From NCBI GenBank assembly GCA_965220315.1, contig CBDCPP010000002.1, positions 620,001-684,000 on the forward strand: 64,000 nucleotides of DNA. The letters are read 5' to 3'. This document shows positions 19,901-28,578 of this stretch, piece after piece. The DNA comes from JAPOXK01 sp965220315. GTDB taxonomy: Bacteria > Chloroflexota > Dehalococcoidia > Bin125. Both the position numbers and the translations under genes were made by a program. Positions within the stretch are counted from its first letter, which is position 1; every line of letters begins with the position of its first letter. The notes beneath the pieces were generated by a model, which was not told where the DNA came from, searched no databases, and saw only the letters and a list, made by a program, of their open reading frames with translations.

Positions 19901-19976
19901 TGAGTCGGGTGTGATTATTCAGTCTTGTTTCCGTGACGTTCTTGTGAGTTTCGCGCCGATCCAGTACAAGTGAGGG
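19901..19976 (+). repeat. 76-bp direct repeat, copy A (promoter-like)
   Basis: Matches 23432-23507 at 66 of 76 positions by eye, same orientation, no gaps. The core TTTCCGTGACGTTCTTGTGA is identical in both. TTGTGA followed after 17 bases by TACAAG in both copies could be a -35/-10 pair. Copy A lies just upstream of the decayed transposase fragment rather than an intact gene. Confidence 0.7.
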
Positions 19977-20029
19977 AGAGCGTGAACTTGTTGGGATTGC
20001 TCCGCAGGCAGGCCGCGGCGGGATCTGGA

Positions 20030-20300
20030 TCTCCTGCGCGAGGCGGTGGCGGCACTCGCCGTCGTGCAGCAGGCCTGCGTGGAGGGCGTCTCGACACGCC
20101 GCGTAGCCGACCTCGCGCGTTCGCTTGAGGGAAGCTGTCGACGACGGTGTCGAGCTGGGCGCAGCTGCGCGAGACCCGGCTCTTCGAGATTGCCCTGGCA
20201 GCCGGCCGTCCCGTCGACGGCGGTCCCTACCGCTAGCTCTGGCTCGACGCGCTCACCCGGCGTGCGCGAGGAGGGCCGCGACCGTCGGCGCGGAGCGAGA
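20030..20300 (+). pseudogene. Decayed IS256/Mutator-type transposase fragment
   Basis: In one frame EAVAALAVVQQACVEGVSTR then RVADLARSL; after a frameshift near 20130 another frame gives STTVSSWAQLRETRLFEIAL, then GRPVDGGPYR, an in-frame TAG, and LWLDALTRRAREEGR. This follows the IS256-family transposase layout (GVSTRRVxDL helix-turn-helix, KSxVSRxxxELD, then the PLDGGPYPYLWLDA block bearing the first catalytic Asp). Stops, shifts and missing ends mark it as a relic. Terminal inverted repeats were not found. Confidence 0.6.
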
Positions 20301-20470
20301 GCGAGTCTTCGGTATCGACGATCTCGCCGTCGTCATTGCTCGCTCTGGCTTGAGGGGCGGTGGCGGTGCGGACGTCCAGCGTGTACGCCCCCGTGAAGTC
20401 CGCGGGCCGACGCGCGCCGAGGATCGTAAGAGTTGAAGCTCATCGTCCGGTGCGAACGGGTAGGCAGGCG

Positions 20471-23215
20471 TCAGTAGACCGTGAGCGTGTCGAGTGAGTA
20501 GGCGGCCAGCTCAAGGCCCGATTCGATCACGTCCTCGCCCAGGAATAGGTAGGCGATGTCGATCGCTGTGCCGTCGGCGGTCACGTGCGACAGCCAGACT
20601 ATGGAATCTTCGCCGCGCACTGCTTCGAACACCACGACCTCAAGACCCGTTGACGTCTCGGCCGTTTCTCGGCTCAGCCCTTCGATGCCGCCTTCGACCA
20701 GCAACTGCTCGATCGCGTCGGCGTACTCGGCCAGAGTCAGGCCGGTCTCAAGCTCGACAAAGATGCTGACGGAGCCTTGCTCCTGAGCGTCGGAAGCAGT
20801 GAACACCTCAAACTGCGACTCGTCCGGTTCTGCTTCGATCCAGTCCTGCGGCACCTGGACGGAGAAGATGCCGGACTCCTCCACGAAGATCAGCATGTTC
20901 CCGTAGGGAGACTCCGCGATCGGTTCGGCCCGGATCAGGTCGGACAGGGTCGGATTGCCGCTCGCGTCGTCGGCCCAGATCGCGTAGTAGTAGTCGATCA
21001 ACGAGCCGTCGGCGTCTTCGAATTCCAGGAACTCGAAGAGGAAGACCGGCTCCTGGACGAACGTCAGGATGTCGCTGGCCGCAAACCAGCCGTCCTCGGC
21101 GGGATCGTCCAGGTTGAATCCGAAGTTCCAGAACTGGACTCGGTCGCCTGGACCAAGCTGCAAGGTGGCCTTGTCGAACTGGACCGTGCCCTCCTCATCG
21201 TCGGCGCTCGTGTAGAAGACGCGATAGATCTCGATGTAGTAGTCGACGACCTCCCAGTAGTCGCCCAACTCCACGATCAGCGTCAACGTGGCGAGGTCAT
21301 ACGGCAGCTCGTCCCGGCTGTAGTCCTTGTTCACCTGGAACAGCTCGATCTCGGCGACATAGGTGAGGTACGTCCGACCCTCCAGCTCGAAGGATTCTGC
21401 GAGGAAAGCGGGAATCCAGGCTATCTCGGCGCCCGGGTTGTACTCGACCGTGAACCAGATCTGGTCCCAGGACGGGGCGAGGTAGAAATCCTCGATCCCG
21501 GTCGCCACCGCTTCCTCTTCCGCGACGACCATGAAGTAGTCCGCCGCCGTTCCGTCGTCGATCTCGATCGACTCGACGAATCCGTAGAGCGTGCTGACCC
21601 TGGCGAGACTCTCGTCCCGCACGGTCGCGAAGGCGCCGTCCGAGTCGAAGGAGGCGATGATCACCTCAGGCGGTTCCGCATCGCCAGCGAGGAAGTCGAG
21701 GAAGGTGAGCTGGAAGTCCCACCAGAGATCACTGACCTTGTAGCTCGAGTACTCGGCTTCGACATTCTCCGGCGCGTCGATCGCAACGCCATGCGAATTG
21801 GGCATGGCCCCGTCGTGATTGGCGTGCACCACGAACCGGTCAACCGCCTCGATCAGCGCCTCGAGGTCGGCCTCCAACTGTGGGGTGTCGATGGCCTCCG
21901 CAAGCAGTTCGGCAAAGTGCCTCAGGTCAATCGACGCTCGGGAGTCGTCGCGCTCCGAGGCACCGAACGACTGCGCCTTGGTTGCGCCGTAGACCAGCCC
22001 AGCGGAGTAGGCCTCATCCGCAAGCAGACGGTCGGCGAAGACCGCCGCGACCGGGTTGAGGGCCGCCACCAGGTCGTCGTAGTGACCCAGGTCGAGCAAC
22101 GAGATCGTCTTGCCCGTCGACTCGTAGAGGTGCACGTCCTGGACGAAGTTATCGACGATCCGCTTGCCGAATTCGTCAACCCCGTCCCTCTCGGCATACA
22201 GACGAATGACGTCGCTCCATGACCAACCGTGTCCCGGGACGATCGCCTCTGACGCAATCATGTAGTCGGCGTGAGGCGCAATCACTCTCGCCACTTCGAC
22301 AGTCGCCATCAGGCAGGCGTCGAAGCCGATCACATCGAACCGGCCACCCCTGCTTTGGGTGAAGGCGCGCTCGATCTCGTCGAGATACAAGGGGTCTGCG
22401 TTGAAGTTGGAATCGTTGCCGAAGCCCTTGTACGAGTTGCCGTGGTCCCACATGACCAGGAAGCGCTGATCGAAGTCCGAATAGGCGTCCCCGACGTAGT
22501 CAAGGAATAGCTTGAGTGCGCTCTCGTCGCCCATGTTGGCGCCCTCCGCCTGATAGAGGTAGGCGTCGGGGCCCGACTCATTGCCGAACTGCAGGTCCTG
22601 GTAGTCCGCCGCGAGATGATCGATATTGGCCAGCTTCATGCCTCGCCAGCCATCCTTGTCTGCGCCGCCGAATGCCACCACGACCTCGACCAACTCCGGG
22701 TCGGACAGTGCGTAGTAACCGCTCAGCAGTTCTTCCAGATCCACCGAGGCAGCCAGATAGTCTTCCTCCAGGTCGCTGCCCACGATGTAGAGGGCGAGCA
22801 GCTTTCTGCCGCTCCCATCGATGACCGCCGGCGTGACGTAGGGGCTCAGTTCGCCCCGTTCGTCGGAGAAGCCGCGCCTGCCCCGGTTCGCTTCCGGCGC
22901 AGCCTCCGCCAACGGCCGCGCGGATTGCTCGTCCGACTCGTCGTCGCCCTGGGACTCTCCCGACGAGGACTCATCCGTGCTCGTGTCGCCAGACGCCGCG
23001 CCTGCCTGGGCCGAGTCGCCGTCTGCGGGCGCGGCAGCCCGCTGCCGACCTGCAGCGGAATCCTCCGCAGGCGCGGGCTGGGAGTCCCGTTGCGAGGACG
23101 TTGTCGCCGTCTGCGCAGGTGCAGACTGGGGTGCCTTGTCCGGGCTGGTGCATCCCGCCAGCAATGCGAGAAGGGTGGCAACGACAACTAGCAGGGCTCT
23201 GGTGGCCCTGGGCAC
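20471..23215 (-). CDS. Clostripain-type (C11 family) peptidase lipoprotein
   Basis: About 914 residues from GTG 23215, chosen because it places a lipoprotein signal at the N-terminus (ATRALLVVVATLLALLAGC, lipobox LAGC); the frame is open a further 56 codons upstream without a signal. An acidic Ser/Glu/Asp-rich low-complexity linker follows, then the C11 catalytic domain: LALYIVGSDLEEDYLAASVD, MWDHGNSYKGFG with catalytic His near residue 258, and GFDACLMATVEVA with catalytic Cys near 301. The C-terminal half is beta-rich and ends in a segment resembling a lipoprotein PsbP/serine-protease-associated domain (EDVIESGLELAAYSLDTLTV). It should be a membrane-tethered extracytoplasmic cysteine protease, perhaps processing surface proteins such as its giant neighbour. 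Confidence 0.85.
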   Translation of the reverse strand: MPRATRALLVVVATLLALLAGCTSPDKAPQSAPAQTATTSSQRDSQPAPAEDSAAGRQRAAAPADGDSAQAGAASGDTSTDESSSGESQGDDESDEQSARPLAEAAPEANRGRRGFSDERGELSPYVTPAVIDGSGRKLLALYIVGSDLEEDYLAASVDLEELLSGYYALSDPELVEVVVAFGGADKDGWRGMKLANIDHLAADYQDLQFGNESGPDAYLYQAEGANMGDESALKLFLDYVGDAYSDFDQRFLVMWDHGNSYKGFGNDSNFNADPLYLDEIERAFTQSRGGRFDVIGFDACLMATVEVARVIAPHADYMIASEAIVPGHGWSWSDVIRLYAERDGVDEFGKRIVDNFVQDVHLYESTGKTISLLDLGHYDDLVAALNPVAAVFADRLLADEAYSAGLVYGATKAQSFGASERDDSRASIDLRHFAELLAEAIDTPQLEADLEALIEAVDRFVVHANHDGAMPNSHGVAIDAPENVEAEYSSYKVSDLWWDFQLTFLDFLAGDAEPPEVIIASFDSDGAFATVRDESLARVSTLYGFVESIEIDDGTAADYFMVVAEEEAVATGIEDFYLAPSWDQIWFTVEYNPGAEIAWIPAFLAESFELEGRTYLTYVAEIELFQVNKDYSRDELPYDLATLTLIVELGDYWEVVDYYIEIYRVFYTSADDEEGTVQFDKATLQLGPGDRVQFWNFGFNLDDPAEDGWFAASDILTFVQEPVFLFEFLEFEDADGSLIDYYYAIWADDASGNPTLSDLIRAEPIAESPYGNMLIFVEESGIFSVQVPQDWIEAEPDESQFEVFTASDAQEQGSVSIFVELETGLTLAEYADAIEQLLVEGGIEGLSRETAETSTGLEVVVFEAVRGEDSIVWLSHVTADGTAIDIAYLFLGEDVIESGLELAAYSLDTLTVY

Positions 23216-23431
23216 GTTTCCGGCCTGTCTTCGGCTGGCTTGGCTACGCAACTGAGGGGCACGTGCTGCTCGTTCGTTGGGTGGCGGAATGGCTCGCGTC
23301 AGACACGGCCGTGTGGGTTGATGGCGCGACCACTGCCTCTGCGGTCTGGCCGTGTCGAATGCCAAGTGATGCCCCCAGAACAAACGGAACCGCCACTCTG
23401 GAACCGCGTATACTTCAATAGACTACCACCG

Positions 23432-23507
23432 TGAGTCTGGTGTGATTATCCACCCCTGTTTCCGTGACGTTCTTGTGAGTACTGCGCCGATCCGGTACAA
23501 GTGAGGC
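23432..23507 (+). repeat. 76-bp direct repeat, copy B, upstream of the sensor gene
   Basis: Second copy of the element at 19901-19976. It ends about 95 bases before ATG 23603 of the sensor-regulator gene, so its TTGTGA-17-TACAAG pair is placed correctly to be that gene's promoter. The two copies bracket the C11 peptidase gene as direct repeats. Confidence 0.7.
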
Positions 23508-23602
23508 TGGCTGAGCGCGTCTCGAAGCCGCGTTCCGCATCCGGCCAGGCACGCGGCGACGCGGAACCGGGTGGCGTCCCGCAGTACGGTCAGGGAGGGA
23601 AG

Positions 23603-25990
23603 ATGAAGGAAGCCGCCGAGCACGAGCGAGAGCTGGAGGCGCTGCGGGAGCGCCTGACGCGGCTGAGCGAGGCCAGCCTGCGCGTCAACGAGAGCCTCGA
23701 CCCGGACACCGTGCTGCAAGAGGTCATGGACGGCGCGCGGTCGCTGACCGGCGCCCGCTTCGGCGCGATTACGACCTTCGACGAATCAGGCCAGTTGGTG
23801 GAATTCATCACCTCCGGTCTGCCTCCCGAAGAGCAGCAGCAGATGCTGGACCTGCCGGAGGGTCCGGCGCTCTTCGAGTACTTCAGCTCGATTCAGGGCT
23901 CCCTGAGATTCGCGGACGTCGCCAGCCAGATGCGGGCGCTGGGCTTTCCCGACCTGCCGATCAAGACCCTGCTGGGAGCGCCGATGCGTCACCGCGGCGA
24001 GCACGTCGGCAATCTCTACGTGGCCGAGAAGGAAGGCGGCCGGGAGTTCACGCGGGAAGACGAAGAGACGCTGGTGCTGTTCGCCTCCCAGGCGACGATG
24101 GTCGTGGTCAACGCCCGCAGGCACCGGGACGAACAGCGGGCCAGGGCCGACCTCGAGGCCCTGATCAACACCTCGCCCGTGGGCGTCCTCGTGTTCGACG
24201 CCACGAGCGGGGCCCTGGCGTCGCTGAACCGCGAGGCGCGCAGGATCTTCGACGACCTGTGTCCGCCGGGCCGCCCGCTGGAGTCGCTCCTCGAGGTGCT
24301 GACCTTCAAGCGCGACGACGGACGGGAGGTGTCCCTCGAAGAGTTCCCCCTCGCGCAGACGCTGAGCACGGGCGAGACGGTGCGGGCCGAGGAGATCGTC
24401 ATTCAGGTCCCCGACGGGCGCAGCGTCACCACCCTGATCAACGCCACGCCCATCCACTCGCAGGAGGGCCAGGTCGAGTCCGTGGTCGTGACCCTGCAGG
24501 ACATGACGCCGCTCGAGGATCTGGAGCGGTTGCGGGCCGAGTTCCTGGCCATGGTCAGCCACGAGCTGCAAACGCCGCTGGCCTCCATACGGGGCTCGGC
24601 AGCCACCCTGCTGGACGACGAGCCCGACCTGGACCCCGCCGAGATGCGCCAGTTCCACCGCATGATCCAGCGGGAGGCCAGCCGCATGCGCGCCTTGATC
24701 AGCGACCTGCTGGATGTGGCGCGCATCGAGACGGGCACGCTGCCCGTCGCTCCCGCACCTGCGGAGCTGGCCGTCCTCGTGGACGAGGCCAGGAACGCGT
24801 TCCTGAACGCAGGGGGCGGGAACAACCTCCTCATCGACCTGCCGCAGGACCTGCCCTGGGTCATGGCGGACCGCTGGCGCATCGTCCAGGTCCTGGGCAA
24901 CCTCCTCGCCAACGCCGCCGCGCACTCGCCGGACTCGTCCTCCATCCGCGTGACGGCCGTGCGGGACGACAGCCACGTCGCGGTCTCCATCGCCGACGAG
25001 GGCAGAGGCGTGGCCGCCGAGCGCCTGCCGCACCTGTTCCGGAAGTTCTCCCGGACCGACGGCGGGGACCGGGGGCGCGGTCCCGGGGGTTCGGGCCTGG
25101 GACTGGCCATCTGCAAGGGGATCGTGGAGGCGCACGGGGGCCGCATCTGGGCCGAGAGCGACGGAGAAGGTATGGGCGCGCGGCTCACCTTTACGATTCC
25201 GGTGGTCGTGGAGCCCGGGATTGACGCCCAGCCCGACCCGCCCGGCTCTCCGCTTCCCTCGCGGCGGTCGCAGCGGGGGCAGAAGCGCGTGCTCGCCGTC
25301 GACGACGACCCACGGGCGCTCAGGTACGTGCGCGACGCCCTCTCCAGGGCGGGCTACACGCCGATCGTGACCGCCGACCCGGAGGAGGTGCCACGGCTCC
25401 TGGAGGAGGAGAGGCCCCACCTGGTGCTGCTGGACCTGATGCTGCCGGGGACCGACGGGATTGAGCTGATGAAGGACATCTTCGATCTTGCCGACGTGCC
25501 GGTCATCTTCCTGTCCGTGTACGGACAGGAAGATGTCATCGCCAGGGCCTTCGATGCGGGGGCCACCGATTACGTCGTCAAGCCCTTCTCGCCCACGGAG
25601 CTGGCGGCGAGGATCAGGGCGGCCCTGGGCAGGCGGGGGCCGGCCGGCCGGCCCAGGACCACGGAACCCTACGTGCTGGGCGACCTGACCATCGACTACG
25701 CCGAACGGAGGGTCAGTGTTGCCGGTCGTCCGGTCCGGTTGACCGCCATCGAGCACCAGCTGCTCGTCGAACTCTCGCTTCACGCCGGTCTGGTCCTGAC
25801 GCACGATCATCTGCTGCGACGGGTCTGGGGTCTGGGAAGCTCCGGCGACTTGCGGCCGGTGCGCACGGCTGTCAAGAACCTCCGCCGCAAGCTGGGCGAA
25901 GACGCGGGCAGCCCCGCCTACATCCTTACCGAGCGCCGCGTCGGCTACCGCATGGCGACGAGCGAGGGCCTGGGAGAGCAGGAGGCGTGA
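23603..25990 (+). CDS. Sensor histidine kinase fused to receiver and OmpR-type DNA-binding domain
   Basis: 795 residues from ATG 23603; AGGGAGGG lies directly upstream, whereas earlier in-frame starts lack a site. Order: short coiled coil (1-35), GAF domain (about 35-190), PAS-like domain (about 195-305), HisKA with FLAMVSHELQTPL (phospho-acceptor His320), HATPase with NLLANAAAH, DEGRGV and GSGLGLAICKGIVEAHGG (to about 540), receiver with VDDDPRALRY and LLDLMLPG (Asp611) and Lys in YVVKPFSP, then a winged-helix DNA-binding domain (VRLTAIEHQLLVELSLH, VKNLRRKLGED, RRVGYRM). There is no transmembrane segment, so it senses a cytoplasmic or diffusible signal through GAF/PAS. A complete two-component pathway in one chain is unusual. 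It may control neighbouring surface genes, or itself through the 76-bp element. Confidence 0.9.
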   Translation: MKEAAEHERELEALRERLTRLSEASLRVNESLDPDTVLQEVMDGARSLTGARFGAITTFDESGQLVEFITSGLPPEEQQQMLDLPEGPALFEYFSSIQGSLRFADVASQMRALGFPDLPIKTLLGAPMRHRGEHVGNLYVAEKEGGREFTREDEETLVLFASQATMVVVNARRHRDEQRARADLEALINTSPVGVLVFDATSGALASLNREARRIFDDLCPPGRPLESLLEVLTFKRDDGREVSLEEFPLAQTLSTGETVRAEEIVIQVPDGRSVTTLINATPIHSQEGQVESVVVTLQDMTPLEDLERLRAEFLAMVSHELQTPLASIRGSAATLLDDEPDLDPAEMRQFHRMIQREASRMRALISDLLDVARIETGTLPVAPAPAELAVLVDEARNAFLNAGGGNNLLIDLPQDLPWVMADRWRIVQVLGNLLANAAAHSPDSSSIRVTAVRDDSHVAVSIADEGRGVAAERLPHLFRKFSRTDGGDRGRGPGGSGLGLAICKGIVEAHGGRIWAESDGEGMGARLTFTIPVVVEPGIDAQPDPPGSPLPSRRSQRGQKRVLAVDDDPRALRYVRDALSRAGYTPIVTADPEEVPRLLEEERPHLVLLDLMLPGTDGIELMKDIFDLADVPVIFLSVYGQEDVIARAFDAGATDYVVKPFSPTELAARIRAALGRRGPAGRPRTTEPYVLGDLTIDYAERRVSVAGRPVRLTAIEHQLLVELSLHAGLVLTHDHLLRRVWGLGSSGDLRPVRTAVKNLRRKLGEDAGSPAYILTERRVGYRMATSEGLGEQEA
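25504..25535. repeat. Perfect 15-bp inverted repeat inside the sensor gene
   Basis: CATCTTCCTGTCCGT, two bases, then its exact complement. It lies within the receiver domain (residues VIFLSVYGQEDV). The mRNA could form a 15-bp hairpin with almost no loop. The chance of a perfect palindrome of this length at a given site is small, but no function is evident. Confidence 0.55.
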
Positions 25991-26075
25991 GCGCCGGGCA
26001 CGACACCGCGGCCGCAGACAGCTCCGCCGCGTTCGCCTCCGGCAATTCCAGCACGCTCGACGGGAGACCACGGAC

Positions 26076-27581
26076 ATGACCGTATCCGCTCCTCGTACCC
26101 GCTGCTTCGCTGTCGCGACCGTGCTTGCCATCGCCGCCGTGCTCGGCGCCTGTACCGACGACGCGGCCCGCACACCGCAACCTCCGGCCACGCCGGCCGG
26201 GGCTCCTGCGGCTACGCCGAGCGCCAGCCCGACGGACACACCCACGCCCGAACCCGCGGCTGCGCCGACCGCCATTTCAACGAGCACACCCACGCCGGAA
26301 CCCGCGGTTGCGCCGACCGCCATTCCAACGAGCACACGCACGCCGGAACCTACGGCTCCTCCGAGCGCCACTCGTACAACCACCCCAGCGCCGACACCTA
26401 CGGCTACTCCGACGACAGCGACCGCTGCCCCGACCAGCGTCGCCACACCTGGGCCGATCGCATCGGAGTCATCCGCGCCCGAGGCCGCCTCAACGCCTGC
26501 CACAGCAGACGCTCCAGTGGCTGTCCCGACGGACACGGATTATGCGGGACTGTTGAGAACTATCCCCGACACGCCCGAACTGCGCCGAGAGGTCTACATC
26601 AACGACTACGCTCTGGTCCGCCGGATGTTTGACATCCCCCTGCCTGGGCCGGGGGATGACGATGATGCGCTGGCGGAGTTCTACGGGTGGCTTCCCCCGG
26701 CGGGATTCGAGGGGGAGGCTGACGACCCTCCGGTCAGGGGGTTTGGGGCCATCTCATTCTTCGGCCCGTTCAGCCAATTCAGAAACATTGTGGCTGAGAA
26801 TCTCCGATACTTGGCTTTCGACGTGCGGAGCATGGACCAGAGCATTGTAGTCGTTGCGCTCCCCGCCCCACTGGATGTAGTCCGGGGCCGCTTCGATCCG
26901 CAGGCTACCGACAAGGCGCTGGAGTCCTGCTCCGGGTGCGAACCACCCAGCCGGGAGGAGTACGGGGGCGTCTCCTACTATCGCTGGGGCGGGGATTACG
27001 CCCCCAGTCCGCAACGGAGATTCGCGCCCCCGGCCTTCGACGAGATTGGCAGAGGGGGGCGTCTCGCGGTCCTCGACGAGTACGTCTTCCGCACCCTTGG
27101 CACCTCCGACATGGAGGCGTTGATAGCTGCCAGCCTCAACGAGGGCGCCTCCCTGGTGGACGTGGAGGCATTCCGGCTGCTGGCAGGCGGGATGTCCCGG
27201 CTTGGGGCCTACACCATGTTCCTGAGCGATGACGTCGGTGTGTGGGATGCGGACAAGCATAACGCGGAGGGTGGTCCCTGGCTGCGTCCCTACGAGGCGT
27301 TTGCCAGCGGCGCCGGCAAGGATGACAACGGACACTATATGACCCTTGTGCTGGTCCATGCCGACGCCGCCTCTGCGGGAGAGAACGTGGGACTGCTGCG
27401 CAGGATCATCGAGGAGGAAGGCTCGGTCCTCTACAACATTTCATGGTCAGACTACATCGACGTTGCCAGGTCGGAAATCCACGCTGATGGACGCCTGCTT
27501 CTGGCCAAGCTCAGAGGCAGGTTCGCCAACAATTGGCGTGACTGGGTGATCCAGCGTGACGGCCTCATCCTGTACGAATAG
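26076..27581 (+). CDS. Lipoprotein with Pro/Thr-rich stalk, unknown C-terminal domain
   Basis: 501 residues. The N-terminus is a lipoprotein signal (FAVATVLAIAAVLGACTDD, lipobox LGAC). A stalk of about 120 residues rich in Thr, Pro and Ala follows and contains repeats of a 16-residue unit (TPTPEPAVAPTAIPTS) encoded by a 48-bp DNA repeat. The folded part (about 155-501) starts at YAGLLRTIPDTPELRREVYI and has NDYALVRRMF, a CSGCEPP motif and a C-terminal YNISWSDYIDVARSEI. I recognise only a lipoprotein-with-stalk design common in Chloroflexota; the domain has no function I can name. It starts 86 bases after the sensor gene on the same strand and may be co-transcribed. Confidence 0.7.
   Translation: MTVSAPRTRCFAVATVLAIAAVLGACTDDAARTPQPPATPAGAPAATPSASPTDTPTPEPAAAPTAISTSTPTPEPAVAPTAIPTSTRTPEPTAPPSATRTTTPAPTPTATPTTATAAPTSVATPGPIASESSAPEAASTPATADAPVAVPTDTDYAGLLRTIPDTPELRREVYINDYALVRRMFDIPLPGPGDDDDALAEFYGWLPPAGFEGEADDPPVRGFGAISFFGPFSQFRNIVAENLRYLAFDVRSMDQSIVVVALPAPLDVVRGRFDPQATDKALESCSGCEPPSREEYGGVSYYRWGGDYAPSPQRRFAPPAFDEIGRGGRLAVLDEYVFRTLGTSDMEALIAASLNEGASLVDVEAFRLLAGGMSRLGAYTMFLSDDVGVWDADKHNAEGGPWLRPYEAFASGAGKDDNGHYMTLVLVHADAASAGENVGLLRRIIEEEGSVLYNISWSDYIDVARSEIHADGRLLLAKLRGRFANNWRDWVIQRDGLILYE
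26241..26384 (+). repeat. 48-bp tandem repeat in the lipoprotein stalk
   Basis: Units begin at 26241, 26289 and 26337 with C(C/G)CACGCC(C/G)GAACC(C/T), exactly 48 bases apart, coding for TPTPEPxxxPTAxxTS. The third unit is the most diverged. The array could expand or contract in frame and so change stalk length. Confidence 0.65.
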
Positions 27582-27669
27582 AAACCGGCCTCCTGACCAC
27601 GGTAGTTCCGGGCAACAAGAACGCCCACAGCCATCGACGGACAGGGAGGCGCTGTTACCCGTGGGTGGA

Positions 27670-28160
27670 TACCGCGACCAACAAGTCGTGGGGAACTCCA
27701 CGAGGTGGAGGCCGCTCTGCACCAGCCGCGGGTGGCAGACGAGCACGCCGGCGCCCTCCGCGACCTGCTGCGCCACTCACGCCTCGCGGCGTTCGGGTGC
27801 CACGGCGTTGGCCCTCAGGACGGCCACCCTGAAGCCGTGACCAGCACCCGGCGACTCTGGAGCCGCTCGGCCGCGACGAGGTCGACGAGCGCCTGCTCCT
27901 TCGGGTAGCCTTAGCGTTCGCAGTGGTGGCGCACGCCGCAGGCACTGCGTCCTGCACCGCGGCAATCACCTCTGGATACGCCGGCACACTGACCTCGCGC
28001 GAGGCTTCGAGCGGGAGGCCGAGGACTCCGCCTGTGGCTTGCTAGTCGATGTCGAGGAGGTCGTCGCCGAGGGCGTACACCACGAGGAACTCGCTGCTGC
28101 CCAACTAAACTCATAGGGAACGAGGGCGTCCTTGACGCCATCGAACACCCACATCGGGCG
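27670..28160 (-). pseudogene. SNF2-type helicase relic (C-terminal part)
   Basis: The minus strand read across frames gives FLVVYALGDDLLDID, LPLEASREVSVPAYPEVIAA, TTANAKAT, EQALVDLVAAERLQSRRVLV, then GFRVAVLRANAVAPERREA and QQVAEGAGVLVCHPRLVQSG followed by LHLVEFPT. This closely follows the helicase C-terminal lobe of large SNF2 proteins found in mobile elements (pattern VLITHPRLVQTGLDLIDFPTI). An in-frame TAG near 28045, an in-frame TGA near 27780 and at least two frameshifts show it is dead, and it stops abruptly at about 27670 without the last helicase motifs. It directly borders the integrated element that begins near 28240. Confidence 0.6.
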
Positions 28161-28239
28161 CGCCGTCCGACCAAGAGCCGGATGGCGCGTCGCGATCGTC
28201 TGGCGAGCGTGTCTCGACGAGTCGTGCGTGAACAGGCAA

Positions 28240-28563
28240 TCAAAAGTACTTGCGGTGAATCAACTCGTTTACTGTCCGCTGAAGATCTGACAAGTAGTTC
28301 TCGTCAATTGTGTCCGTCCACCAATGAGCGATGTCGTTCCTGTATTCAGTCAATTCCAGTAGGGTTTTGTTTCCAGATATAACCTTCTTGTCGTACCTAA
28401 TGCTCTTCCCTTGGTAGCCGAGGACCTTCCGTCCGACCTCTGTGAGCGATTGCCACAACTGCAAGTAGTGGAGCCGTTGATATGCATCGTCCTTATACTC
28501 GTCTCTGTACATCGAGTTGACCATCAACAGTGGATGTGTCAACAGGATAATCACCGCCACCAT
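28240..28563 (-). CDS. HEPN-like small protein, probable island cargo
   Basis: 107 residues, visibly AT-richer than every neighbour. After a hydrophobic start (MVAVIILLTHPLLMV) the body is helical and polar: DAYQRLHYLQLWQSLTEVGR, then TLLELTEYRNDIAHWWTD. RNDIAH fits the Rx4-6H signature of HEPN-domain RNases, which occur in toxin-antitoxin, abortive-infection and other defence modules. No partner nucleotidyltransferase (MNT) is next to it. The real start may be an internal ATG (MVNSMYRD), since no good ribosome binding site is visible before the first. The base composition and position at the end of the integrase-AlpA-VapE element suggest imported cargo. The HEPN call rests on one short motif. 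Confidence 0.5.
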   Translation of the reverse strand: MVAVIILLTHPLLMVNSMYRDEYKDDAYQRLHYLQLWQSLTEVGRKVLGYQGKSIRYDKKVISGNKTLLELTEYRNDIAHWWTDTIDENYLSDLQRTVNELIHRKYF

Positions 28564-28578
28564 GGGTCAGGGGGCCCC

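Larger units (their letters stand above)
19459..20470. other. Intergenic region with G-tract, promoter-like repeat and transposase relic
   Basis: About 1 kb between the start of the giant gene and the end of the peptidase gene, both on the minus strand. It holds a run of ten G at 19714-19723, about 256 bases upstream of the giant gene start, one copy of a 76-bp repeat (19901-19976), and a decayed transposase fragment from about 20030. No intact gene is visible. The remainder reads as Arg-rich noncoding frames. Confidence 0.5.

Noticed and set aside
20777..22222. 481-codon plus-strand frame opposite the C11 peptidase
   Set aside because: Antisense shadow; the minus frame carries the catalytic His and Cys motifs and a lipoprotein signal.
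23786..26536. 916-codon minus-strand frame across the sensor gene
   Set aside because: Shadow of the kinase-receiver gene; composition is repetitive (VGVAVGVGAGV, His/Arg/Gln-rich) and no ribosome binding site is present.
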